Below are positions 39,176-50,817 of a DNA stretch of 64,000 nt, one piece after another (the first letter of the stretch is position 1; each line of letters starts with the position of its first letter). The stretch spans positions 1 through 64,000 of the forward strand of contig CP103032.1 of the NCBI GenBank assembly GCA_024752435.1, in the 5' to 3' direction. The position numbers were made by a program, and so were the translations under genes. The notes under the pieces were generated by a model. It searched no databases. It was given only the letters and a program-made list of their open reading frames with translations, and was not told the DNA's origin. This DNA is from Allantophomopsis cytisporea (lineage: Eukaryota; Ascomycota; Leotiomycetes; Phacidiales; Phacidiaceae).

Positions 39176-42100
39176 ATGGATCTCAATGAAGAGGCACAGC
39201 AGCTTATAGCACAACTGGTGGCTATCTGCAAGTCTCCTATCGGCGGTGGCTCGATGTCATCGAGTATATATGATACTTCTTGGGTCTCTATGGTCCGGAA
39301 GAAAGTCGACGGACGACAAGAATGGCTCTTTCCAGAAGCTTTTCATCGTGTGCTCGAAAGTCAATCGCTAGGTAGAGGTTGGGAGGAGCATCAATCAGAG
39401 TTAGATGCCATTTTGACTACCTTAGCCGCCCTCTTAGCCCTTGTATATCATCGAAAAATCGATAATAGCAGTAGCTCTCATGCCTCCGTACAAGAGATAG
39501 AAGAGTGCATTGCTAAGAGCACATCTTGGATAGACAGCAAGCTCCAGGAATGGGCAGTCGACAAAGAAGATCAGGTCGGCTTTGAGATTCTTGTTCCCAG
39601 TTTACTAAAGCTACTTCGACAAGAAGGAATCTCATTCACTTTTCCTGGAGAAAAGCTCTTGATGACCATCTATACCCAGAAGATGAACCGATTCAACCCT
39701 GATATACTGCTCTACGGAAATTCACAGACCACTTTTTTGCATTCCCTGGAAGCTTTTGTTGGTGAATTGGACTTCGATAGGCTTGCTCATCACAAGATTG
39801 GGGGAAGCATGCTTGCATCACCATCCTCCACAGCGGCATATCTTATGTATTCAAGCTCGTGGGACGCAGGGGCGGAGCAATATTTGCGAGAAGTATTTGA
39901 GCATGGCTCGGGAAATTCATCAGGGCAATTTCCTTCAGCCTTTCCGAGCAGTATCTTTGAGGTTTCTTGGGTAGGGACTCATCAGCAATCCATTGATAAT
40001 GCGTATTGACCTGAAATAGGCCCTCTCTACGCTGCTACAGGCAGGATTCACGCCAGATGAAATAGGAAGTGATATTGAAATTCTGGATTTTCTGGAAAAC
40101 ACCCTTGTGGCGCAAAAGGGAGTGACTGGTTTTGGTAAGTTCCCTTAGCTTTGACTTTTAGAATCTCTTTCTAACTTCGAGAGCACCGGGACTCTTGCCC
40201 GATGCAGACGATACGGCAAGAAGCCTACTATCGCTGTATCTTGGCCAAAGAACTTCAGTCTCTCCACAAGCATTGGTGGACATGTTCCATCAGGGAACTC
40301 AATTTCAAACCTTCAAGAATGAAAGGAATGGAAGTTTGAGTGCAAATTGCAATGCTCTTCTAGCTTTGCTCCATTTTCCTGCTCGAAGAAGCTATACTCA
40401 GCCCATATTTGAAGCAGCCAGATACATCTGTGATTACGTTGAAAGCAATGCATTCGAAGATAAATGGGTATTTGATCATATAATTGCAGTACAAAGTCAG
40501 ACTTGCTAAATGTGTTTGAGCAGAATATCGCACCACAATACTCTTTGATGCTAGTTGGACAGGTACTCATGAGTATGTTGTACCAGAGCGACAATGGCCA
40601 ACTTGATAGTTCATGTATCCATTTAGCCATAGAACGGGTTCCACATGTCCTCATTCAAGTTCTCAATCGCACCCTCCAAACACAGAATTCAGATGGATCA
40701 TGGGGATCCCACTCATCCGAAGTAACCGCCTATGCAGTCTTGACACTGATAAGGAGTGCCTCAGCCCCCTGGATTGACATGATCCAAGATGAAGTCAGTT
40801 GGGCTATCCGGCGTGGTCAGGACTTTCTTCGCAGCCGTCAAGATCCTTGGCAGAAGCCCGACCATATCTGGGTCGAGAAGGTTACTTACGCTTCTCCGAT
40901 ATTGTCTAAAAGTTATTTTCTCGCGGCTTTGAAGGCACGAGTTGTGCCACACTCGTGGAGCAGTCCCATACGCGAAGTTGTAAGTGTTTCTACAAAGGCC
41001 TTGACCGGACTCCCCGCTTTTTTCTCGAAACTACCGCTATTTTCGAAGCAGGATAACGTCAAACCAAAGCTCAAATCTGCCCTGGTACAAAGTAACCTAT
41101 TCCTACAGCACCTGCGAAATATAAAACTTGATATATTTCCCCGCTTAGGCATGTCTGAGGATAAGTATCTGGAGTATATTCCTTTCATCTGGGTAGCTTG
41201 CAACAATATCCTCTCACCGACACCACCTGTTAACATTGATATTGTGCGAGAAATGCTGATAATATCCATGCTTAACTATCAAGCTGACGAGTACATGGAA
41301 GCTGTTGGACGAGAATTTGTTGACGATATTCCTGGGATCAAGGCCATAATCCTCGAAGTTTGTCGCATTCCCACACAAGCTGAGTCTGACAATTGTCCGC
41401 CCACGAATGGCGTTGTAAATAGGAACGGAATTACAAGTAACCCGATCTCTGATAACGATGCCACTTCCATCGAGACCTCTGGCAGACAAATCCATTATGC
41501 AGGGGTCAAAGCGGTTCTCTCAAAATTCGTCGGTTATGTCTTGGGGCGTGCCGATGACATGAAGTTCCATGCCACAGAACGAGCTCAACTCCATCAGGAA
41601 CTCAAACTGTTTCTCCTTGCACATCTACAGCAAAGCACCGATAATTCTGTACTAGCCTCTCAACACCAGAATCAGTCATCTCCGGTCATCTTCGAGTCAC
41701 CAGATACCAGCTTTTATACATGGGTTCGAGGTGTCTCAGCAACTCATACTAGCTGCCCTTATTCCTTTGTCTTCTATAATGCTTTGGTAGCCCGAAAAGT
41801 TTCCAAGGAAAACAACCTTGGGATCTCAGTTCCGGCTTTCTCGGGTGCTATGCAGAAAGTCCTCGCAGCGGATGTGGCTCTTCACTTGGCAAGCATGTGC
41901 CGTATGTACAATGACTATGGCTCGGTGCAGAGAGATGCAGATGAGAGTAATCTTAACAGTGTAAATTTTGGGGAGTTCCATGAAGAAGGATTGCAAAAAG
42001 AAGGGCCCAAGGATATGCTTTTTCGGGTAGCGCAGTATGAGCGTGAGTGTCTTGATCTTGCTGCTGTGAGACTGGAGAGAGAAGTTTCCACTGTTGTAAT

Positions 42101-42185
42101 GAATCATCTACAGCTTTTCATTAATGTTACCGATCTTTTTGGGCAGGTTTATGTAGCGAGAGATATTGCTAGCAGGCTACAATGA
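39176..42185 (+). CDS. Bifunctional diterpene cyclase (copalyl-diphosphate synthase / kaurene-synthase-like)
   Basis: Fungal fused class II and class I terpene cyclase, 951 residues, the usual length of the fungal CPS/KS family. Exons 39176-39970, 40020-40134, 40184-40467, 40524-42185 (introns of 49, 49 and 56 nt). It begins with SSIYDTSWVSMV, typical of the family's N-terminus. The class II DxDD acid motif is DADD (about residues 310-313), which protonates GGPP to form a copalyl-type diphosphate. In the class I domain, DEYME (about 653-657) stands for the Asp-rich metal motif. NDYGSVQRDADE (about 861-872) is the NSE/DTE-like second metal site, followed by NLNSVNFGEF as in other fungal members. 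Both active sites therefore look intact. The product could be ent-kaurene or another labdane-related skeleton (for example pimarane- or aphidicolane-type); sequence alone does not tell. It is likely cytosolic. No GGPP synthase lies in the window. Confidence 0.93.
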
Positions 42186-43300
42186 ATGCTGGTCCACAAT
42201 GAGATAGTTTTGTATCGTTAATTTCATATGTTCAGAGCAAGCCAATTAATTGACCGGATACGTGATCATTTTTTATTAAGAAAGAATAGAGTAACGACAT
42301 TTAAGTATCATGCGAAAGCGAGAAACGATACTGCCTTCAGTTCAGTATATATCATATGCTCTTTCTGCCAAACAAGGTGGACAAGTATATTACGTCGTAT
42401 CTCCTATAGAGTTTCAACGTGGCATAGGATGATGCAGAGTTGAATATTGTAAACACCCGCAATGGTCAATTTGTTGAGGATCGACCGATATGATTTGAAA
42501 TGATAACTTGCAAAAGAGCTGTTTCGAATGTAAGGACACCCTCACCATTGCAGATCCAGACGGCTGCGACAGTTTGGACCCTGATTTTCATTGCAGAGGA
42601 TATAAGTTAGCTCAATGCAATTTCTATTTGTACTTTCGAAATTTTAGCACTACTCTTACTAGTAGGATTGTGTTGGAGAACACTCGAAGATATTCGAACA
42701 ATTCTATTTTCCGACTCCACCGACTTTGCATACTAGGACAACTACATGGCAGCACTCTTCAACACGAGTTGTCTAACCCTTACAGAAAGTTCAGAACTCT
42801 CACCCAAGGTAAATCGAGAGTATGCTAAGATAACACGTATCATCACCAACGAAACATATAATAATCTTAAGACAACGATACATCTTCATTCAACGTCGAA
42901 TTGCTAGAATCAGTGTTCGTGTGCTGATAATGGTTACTGGTTAGCAACAAGATAGCGGAGTTCTTCATTAATAATTTATTCATGAGTGGGAACATGACTG
43001 GAGATACGGACCATCCTGTTTTCTTCTAGTTATTAAGTGGAGGATGGAAGAGCGAGCGCGTCTATATACAGAATGGTATATCATTATGAGAGTAAATGTG
43101 AGAAGGAGAGATAGCGTACGTTTGAGAGTAGTAGCAATAGTAGTCTATAGAAGTACTAAAATATATAATGGAAGATTAACGGAAAGAGGTAAAATCAGAG
43201 TAATAATCAGAGCGATAGACTGTAATCTGGAGCTCCATCCGCTAGTCGCAAATAAGCATCATAATCATCATCTTCATCATAAACTTCAACTTGCTCCTTT
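42186..43300. other. Intergenic, no gene seen
   Basis: 1.1 kb between the convergent 3' ends of the cyclase (+) and the FAD oxidase (-). Frames at 42508-42828 and 43044-43406 have no motif; the latter is an Arg-rich purine tract and overlaps the end of the oxidase gene. Confidence 0.5.
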
Positions 43301-45545
43301 TTATCTCAAATATTCAACATTCGTGCCGTTCTTCGACAATAAAAATCCGTTATTCTGTAACTTCTGCCAGACCCCTTCAGGATCGTATTTCTTACTGATC
43401 GATTGAAGGTAGGCCACACTCGCGCTTCCGTATGAGCTAAGTGGATTCTGCAGAAAGTTTGCATCGTTCATGAACGTTAGGTCCAGAAGTTTCCCCCTGC
43501 GCAATGAAGCGTTCGATATCTCAGACATCAACCTGTCGTTCAGATCTATGGCAACTTGGGCTGTAGTGGCATTTGTCCACGAACACGAAAACGCAAGCCC
43601 TAAAGCAGTCGAGATTTATTAAAAAAGATCAACTGAAGGATTGTAAAGTAAACTCACAAGCTTGGTTTTCGGGGGCTATGTTTATAGAGTTTCCGCCGTT
43701 TGCTATACCAACCGTCACGCCTTGTGCAGAGAACGGCTGGAGTGTAAGACTTGTTGAGACAGCGGGATTTTTAGTAAAATTAACAAGTGTATCGTGCAGA
43801 TTAACATAGAGATCAAAATCCATTGCCACAGACAGAGCGCCTATTTGCCAGCTATGCATCACATTAGCCTCTCTTTTCACCAAGGAATGAAGCTTGACTT
43901 ACTTCTGTCCATTCGTTACACTTCCAACAGCTAGGGCGCATGACTGAAAAGTTCCATTTGTTGCGGGGACAGCAACTGAGATAGGATCCAGGTTCGCAAA
44001 TGCTCCAAAAGCAGTGGGTGATACTGTCGGGCCTCTATACACCATACCAACAGTAAAGCTATCCAGAGTATCAGTCAGAAAGAATCCTATACGGTTGTCG
44101 AGAAGCATATTTTCTTGAACTTCAATAGTGGCTGCCATTACTGCCTCCTTATCGCTGGAATCATAAACTAATATTTGATACCAAAGTCTGGATCCTGGGA
44201 AGGTTTTCAAATCAAACCGGGTAACAATTCCTGAGTCAAGTGTCTTAGCGTTAGAGTTTCTGAAATGTATATGTAACACGTACCAAAGTTCGGCCCGCCT
44301 CCTTTTAGAGCTTTGAAAAGATCGGGATTTACATTTGAATTAGCCTGGATTACCGTGGAGTTGGCAAGAACAATCTACATGTTCTGTTAGAAATGTCTAT
44401 GTGGTCGACGAAGAGATGACAAAATTATTGAATAAGTGGTGTCATTGGATGTGGTGACATGAGGCTAGGTGCTTCAGATGGGGAAAGAACAGCTCTTATG
44501 AGCCACAAATGTCAAATAACAACAATGGCCGTAGTTGACAATGGATCCATTGAGAACTATCAACCTCGCCTCGGTTGACAGAAAATTCGCTAAAACGAGT
44601 CTCACCAAGTGACTCACCTCATAATTTACAACATTGTCGCAAGCCATGCCCCAGAAATTTGAAAAATGTGACATTCCTCCTGCGCTTTTGGTTAGCTTCA
44701 GACTTCAAAAGTCTTGACTTGTTGGTGATCAAAGTCGAAGTATGAGAGTCGGGAGAATCCAGAAGGAAGGCGAGGGTAGCGAACCTCCAAGAAGAAGACC
44801 TCCAACGCCTACGGCCGCGTGTCGACCTCCGGCTACAGTAATGTTATACTTTTCAAGTTCTCCATACAGAACGTCCCATGTAATGCCTGGTCCAACAGAA
44901 GTAATTGATTTATCAGCATTAAGGACAGTTTGGTTCATTGCGCCCAAATCAAGTAGCAATCCATCTTGCCCAATGCTGGCAAATCCAGAGTTCGGATTAT
45001 GACCAGTACTACGGACCGCAAACTTTGCCCTCAAGGTGGTTACTATATGCAAAGAAAGAGCAACCTCGAGAGTATTCTGAGCCTTGAGTATACAGGCGGC
45101 AGGGAGCCAGCAACTTGCTGCCCTGTCATATGTAAGTGAGTGAAGCATGGTCATTATTCTCACAAAGCACGAGTACATACCAGTTTACTTCCTCTTGGTC
45201 TAGATAGTTTGATGAGTTTGGAGTAATTGTATTGTTACCAAAAAGAAGTCGAAGTGCTTCACATGATAAAGAAGCACGGTTTGTTCTTGAAATCCCAGTA
45301 CCAGTAGCCTGACTAGAGAGGCTATTGAGTGTGGCAGTATTTGCGTTGATGGCATCTTCGTAGATCGATGTGATATCTGTATCAAACTTTGTGGAAGAGG
45401 TTAAGATATTTGCTTCGACTATGGCTTGAAGATTGTCGGTGAGTGTAGTATCATTGCTACGGGCATGCTGTTGAATACCATGTGGCAGCAGTGTTGATAA
45501 CGCAATGCCACTGAACACTAACGGAGCAAGAAAAATGGTCAGCAT
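43301..45545 (-). CDS. Secreted BBE-like FAD-linked oxidoreductase
   Basis: Berberine-bridge-enzyme-type flavoprotein of 558 residues in seven exons: 45181-45545, 44785-45122, 44618-44679, 44284-44374, 43903-44230, 43658-43851, 43301-43599. There is a signal peptide (about residues 1-17). The FAD_binding_4 domain shows FAVRSTGHN, whose His carries covalent FAD in this family, then LLLDLGAMN, TVAGGRHAAVGVGG and MACDNVVNYE, whose Cys is often the second flavin link. The C-terminal BBE motif region is SISKKYDPEGVWQ. Such enzymes oxidise or cyclise alcohols and polycyclic metabolites, often entering the secretory route. The intron at 44375-44617 is unusually long (243 nt). For the 3' side of exon 5, the acceptor at 43852 gives a 51-nt intron, while a nearer AG would leave only 30 nt. 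It is divergent from the CYP68-like gene, so it likely belongs to the diterpene locus. Confidence 0.88.
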
Positions 45546-46445
45546 AGCTGTGAAAAGACCTGGTTGTTGAATGACGAGTGCTTAACCTCTTGACAGAACA
45601 ATGGTTAGTCTCTTTATATCTCAGCACATCTGGTTGTAAACATGGGAAGACCCCCGGCTGATATCTTTGAGCCCCAGAGTTGACAGGTTGCAGTAATGAA
45701 CCGGGACTGCGGAGCAAAGAGATAGACATAATGAAGCCGATTTTTGTAAATCTTGCAAGCAAAACTATATTTGGGATGACTGTGTACGGCAATGTAGTTT
45801 TTTTACAAAAAAGAACTTCAGACCAATTATCTAGCGAGGCTAAGTGCACTATAATTACCGCAAAATACAATTGCAAAGACAGGCTACTTCTGCTGTAACA
45901 CCACCCCGGTCAATTAACACTGGTTGACAAGAACCGAAGTATGTGAGAAGAATTGATAAGTAGCTAATATTTCGTGAATGTACACCACTCAAGCTCATTT
46001 CTCTGCAATATGTATATACCTCAACTCTGCATCCCGATCCTTGAATTCCGGGATCACGTTAAATGCTGAAAAGAGTGCACAATGTGGATGATAAGAAGCA
46101 AGCTAATGTACTCTTAAGTCTTATGGGTGTCGTAACGGATTATACCGGCTGACATACTGCATATTGACAGTAGAAGCCTAGGGGAAAGCCTGATGACGAA
46201 TGCTCACTTACATATACGGGGATTGTCATATGCACTGTGACTATCGATTATGCCTGCTTCAATGTAACTGCCGGAGCGACACAAACTGGGAGATATTCTG
46301 CCGATCCAACCCTGGGAGTCGAGGCTGAATATCTCTATCTTCTCGATACCGGTCGACCCCCATCCCCTCTCCCACTGAGAATTCCCACGACATTCAAAAT
46401 TCTAGAATTCATACTTCTACCACTTTTCAACTGACAAATTTGACT
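45546..46445. promoter_or_regulatory. Shared divergent promoter, FAD oxidase (-) / P450 (+)
   Basis: 900 bp between divergent start codons, with no credible gene. The head-to-head layout suggests coordinated expression of the two oxidative genes; no specific operator was recognised. Confidence 0.45.
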
Positions 46446-48238
46446 ATGAATCATAACGCTACGAATGGCTTGAAGTGCAAAAGCTGCAATGTGTTGCCTT
46501 CGCCATTGGATCACATTCTACCGACTCTTTCTTATTTCCAACTGTCCGTCATCATCGTTTTAACAACGTTTATTTTTTCATCCATCCTCAACAACCGGCG
46601 CAAAGTCAAAGCACCTTACGTCGGATACCGCTCATGGTTCGAACCGACCTTTCTCGTCAGATTACGCTTTTTGACCAATGCCCAATCCATCATCAAGCAA
46701 GGTTACCAGAAGTACAAAGATGGGATTTTCGTCGTCAGACGGAACGATGTCGACCTTGTGGTTTTGTCAAACCGGTATCTGGATGAAATCCGCCTACTTC
46801 CAAATACCAAGCTTAGCAGCGTCCAGGCGCAAGTGAGGGCAAGTTTTCCCGGAACGATAGTAAAGTCGTGTGAGCTAATTTCTACTTAGAATCTGCTGGG
46901 CAAATACACCTATACGCTGGTCATGTTAGAAAGTGACCTCCATGTGCGAGTTCTTCAAAACAAGCTCACGCCGAATCTTAATAAGTATCTCGACCGTGCG
47001 AATCGGGAGTTCAACTTTGCTTTTCACAGCGATATTCCAAGCCCAGAAGGTGGCTGCCCCTTTTGAGGACTGGATGAGGCCGAGGCTGATGGATAGCAGA
47101 TTTCACGGAATTTGACATCCAATCTGGCGTCAGGAAGATTGTCTCCCGGATGTCCGCGGTGGCCTTTCTGGGACTACCAGCAGCTCGCAACGAGGACTGG
47201 TTGAACTTGTCGGTTCAATTCTCCATAGATACCTTTCAAACAAGCTTTACACTGCGGTTATTTCCTCCCGTGTTGCATCCTATTTTGGCGCTCTTGCTCC
47301 CCTCGCGATATCGGATAAAACAAGATCTCAAGTTAGCAGAAAAGATCGTGACGCCGATAGCAGAGAATCATTTCAGAAAGAAAGAAAATCTCGAGAAGGA
47401 AGTAGAACCGGCCGACGAGGAACAAGACTCCCTGTTGAGCTGGATGCTAGACAATGGAACGACTGAAGATATACATCCCAGCAAACTTGCTACTCGCCAA
47501 TTGATCCTTACCTTGGCATCCATCCACACTACCTCCATGGCAGTATCAAATGCTCTGTATGACTTGTGTGCCAATGAAGAACTTTTTAAGCCACTGCGTG
47601 ACGAAGTAGAACAAGTTCTACAAGGAGCGCCACCGGACCAACTCGCCACCAGTCACCTTCCCCATCTGCAGAAGCTCGATTCTTTCTTGTTGGAGTCCCA
47701 AAGATTCAATCCACCGATCCTCTGTAAGTACAGTACCTGTCTCATAACGTTTCCTATTGTACCGTTCTATACGTTCACAGATACTTGTCTTCGACTTATC
47801 TGTCTCATAGTGGCGCCACAACGACAAGTCATGCAGCCGCTGACACTTCGCGACGGCACATTTCTCCCACTGGGTACCCGTGTCGCATTTGCCTCGTCCG
47901 ACATTCAAATGGACGAAGCCAATACTCCAAACCCCTCCCTCTTCGATCCCTACCGCTCTTACCGTAAGCGCCAAGCAAGAACCGCAGTTGCACCCAATTC
48001 GAATCAGCACCAGTTTGGCCAAACAAACGAAAAAAATCTCAGTTTTGGCCATGGAAAACAGGCCTGCCCAGGAAGAATGTTCGCTGTAGCTGAAATCAAA
48101 CTCATACTCGCGCGATTTATTTTAGAATTAGATTTCAAATATCCTGACGGTAAGACTAGGCCAGCTAACTTCTTTCTTGATGAGAACGTTTTTCCTGATC
48201 CAAGGGCGAATTTGATGATAAGGAAAAGAGCTGTATGA
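46446..48238 (+). CDS. Cytochrome P450, CYP68-like (gibberellin P450-1 style)
   Basis: Microsomal P450 of 533 residues. Exons 46446-46832, 46890-47049, 47097-47723, 47811-48238. The 47-nt intron at 47050-47096 resolves what first looks like a double frameshift. An N-terminal membrane helix lies at about residues 30-48. Features shared with the CYP68 group, to which fungal diterpenoid and gibberellin oxidases belong, are RRNDVDLVVL, NLLGKYTYTLV, KLTPNLNKYL, IVSRMSA and the I-helix ASIHTTS in place of AGxET. ExxR is ESQR, the haem loop is FGHGKQACPGR and the tail is DPRANLMIRKR. In gibberellin-type pathways this group oxidises several positions of an ent-kaurane-like skeleton. Lying 4.3 kb from the cyclase, it is the strongest candidate for the first oxidation of the diterpene, by inference from family and position. 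Confidence 0.9.
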
Positions 48239-48472
48239 ATGAAGTTAGGATAAATATCGAGCAGTCAAAGTGGACGACCAGTCCTATAAAGTAGGATTAC
48301 AAAGGATTTATTCTTAGTTGAAGCATATCTGTTCCCTTGTCACGAGTGTGTTGATATCTAATATCAAATCACCCACATCAGCACTCAGAGTGTAGGAATA
48401 AAGCTTCCAATTCGGTCGAGATTGAAGTCAACAGTGCCACAAGTGATCCTTATGATTGTAGTCAGTCACTTG

Positions 48473-50093
48473 TTAATTCTTCTTCCTCAGTCGGATGTCA
48501 AAAGGCTTCCTTTCGACGACCGTAAAGACCCTTTGATCATCCCATTTTAGCTTTCCATCGAGCGTATCTGCTGCTTCAATATCGAAATTCCAAACTAACT
48601 TGCACAATATAAGTCGAAGCTCTGCCAATGCGAGTGGCTTTCCGATGCAAGAACGGGGGCCAACACCAAAGACTTGGACTGCATCGCGATTGTCACTGTA
48701 GAACGGAGATGTCTCATCTTCGATGACCGTACGTAGCCAACGCTCTGGCTGAAAGCTGTTTGGCATATGAAAGAATTCCGTTGAGAGTGACATTGTCAAT
48801 GGATGTACGTTGACGAAGGTATTTTCTGGGACGAATTTCTCAGAAATTATCGTGCCATTAGGCGGGACTATTCTGGGCAGGCCCACCGGGCTGATACATC
48901 ATTGCTTAACATATTGTATCTGAGTACACTGAGGAATCACTTACGTGGGATTGCAAAGCCTAAATCCTTCTTGGATAACAGCATTGAGATATGGAAGATC
49001 TCTCAACGCCAGAAGTGAAATTTGTTGCTCCTCCGGAAATCTTTGGCGCAGTTCCTTCTTCAAAATATCTAGCTTCTCGGGATTCTTCACGAGATAATTG
49101 GTCGTACCACTGAGAACGCTGACTGTTGTCTCACTTCCAGCAACAATGATTACACTGGCGGTGGCCTGAAGCTCGGGAATTGTTAGACCAGACGCGCCAT
49201 TGTCATCCAACTTGATTTGCGAAACCAAATCAGCCCTCTCAGTCTCCATACTGAGCCTACGATTGATTTTGTTGACGGCTAATTGCCAATGCTCTGCTTG
49301 CTTCATTTTGACACTCTTTGGAACTGCGAGGCTCAATAGCCAGTGCAAACTCGGATAATACCGTAGAGAGGCATTTAAAGTGGCAGCTCTGAGAGAGTTG
49401 AAAATCATGGAAACCCATGGGTGGAACTCGTTGTTTTCCAAGCAGTTGAAGGATTCGCCAAAGCCCAAGTCGCCGATGAGGTCAAAGGTGGTGAATCCGA
49501 ACCATTGAACAATGTTCACCACTGCTCCATCCTCATCTACGGAAACAAGCTCATTGAGCTTCGAAATGAGTGTACCCACATATCTCTGGATTATATACTC
49601 TTGTGTACGTAGCGCCTTTTCGGTAAAACCGGGCTCCATAGCCTTTCGGAAGCGGGCATGATCCTTTGGGTCGAGGGCATTCAACACCGATTTTGGTCTT
49701 CCGGGAGAATTGCTGTGCCACAATTTGCTCTTTGGTAAAGCTGGACGGCCGGGACTATTTGAATACACATCATGCCACGAGTCGGGTCGTGCAAATGACA
49801 ACTCATCAGGAGCTATGCGGATGACATCCCCGTACTGAAGGTGAAGCTGTCTCACATCTTTGGCTAGATTTCCTGACCACAATGAAAGGACGTATGTGAA
49901 TCTCGTGGCTGCCCACAGCTTAGGTCCCGGGAATGCTGAAAGCGGATGGAAGTAAACATTGTAGATCAGGCGGCTGATAAGATACTATTGTATGATCAGA
50001 CATGGGAGGATTGTTCCAACTTTGCGGGGGGGGACATACCACGATGAGCGATGGGAGGAGCACCTGGAGGAGAGTGGTTATGGTTGCTGCCAT
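48473..50093 (-). CDS. Cytochrome P450 monooxygenase
   Basis: P450 of 503 residues. Exons 50040-50093, 48945-49984, 48473-48890; introns of 55 and 54 nt. The first exon encodes only 18 residues of the membrane anchor (MAATITTLLQ...). It continues with YFHPLSAFPGPK, FGFTTFDLIGDLGFGESF, I-helix AGSETT, ExxR EGFR, FQPERW and haem loop FGVGPRSCIGK. The family style is that of trichothecene/isotrichodermin-type fungal hydroxylases. It is convergent with the CYP68-like gene (235 bp between stop codons) and divergent from the rhodopsin-domain gene. The first intron carries a C-run. It resembles the pseudogene at 28969-30797 in overall build (YNxYFHPLxxFPGPK, FDxIGDLxFGESF), so the two may belong to one broader clan. 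Substrate unknown, probably the diterpene. Confidence 0.9.
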
Positions 50094-50817
50094 GGTATGA
50101 GGGATGTTGGAGTGTAAGTTTGCAGCCAGCGGTCATAGGACGGCAACAAGAGAGAGAGGAGGTTGAAAGTTGAAAGTTGAAAGTTGAGAGTGCAGAGGAT
50201 GATGTGTGGATGTGACAATGTGACAATGTGAATGTGTACTCTAATAGCAGCCTCGTGAGCATTGATTTGTTGGAGCAATGTAATCACCCAGTGCCTGGGG
50301 AGAGAGCAAGGTCAGAATCAGGGACTATTGAGCCAAATGCGTAGATGTGGGGGCCATCGATACCCTGGACATATCTATGTAACCACAGTCACTGTTCTGA
50401 TGGATTTCACCGCGTTGAAGGGGTTCATTGACAATATCACTGGTTGTCTTGAGAGTGGTATTGGCTGCTACACCATTTCTGCCGAAGATCACCGCCAAAT
50501 CGTATCTATTGAGTCTGGCAGCTGTAGGCAGTGCGACGGTGACCAACCCGAACTGCATATTTGGTCACGCATAGCCAACAGTATTATGCAGTCAGCCAGC
50601 ACACCCTCTTCGAAACCAACATCCTATTACATGCTCGTGAATTATAACATCATCGAAGGCTCTGCAAATTATAAAACAACTACATATTCTGCCTCACACA
50701 CTAGCGAAGCAAGGATCGGCCCGCCATGGCTTATATCTATCATCTTATACATAAAGCGCACGCTTGATCCCATATCTCAATTGGAGATATCTCGTCCAAA
50801 TCTCATTCATCTCCATT
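50094..50817. promoter_or_regulatory. Divergent promoter with short tandem words
   Basis: 724 bp between the P450 (-) and rhodopsin-domain gene (+). It includes GTTGAAA(GTTGAAA)n at about 50161-50185 and a GTGACAAT duplication at about 50212-50230. A 231-codon plus frame (50262-50957) overlaps but shows no domain, and I take it as chance. Confidence 0.45.

Noticed and set aside
43873..43902. 30-nt intron in the BBE oxidase
   Set aside because: Too short for a fungal intron; a downstream acceptor gives 51 nt with a branch-like GCTAAT and keeps the frame.
47041..47110. Double frameshift in the CYP68-like P450
   Set aside because: A 47-nt intron (47050-47096) restores the frame across PSPE-ADFTEFDIQSG, matching the family pattern.
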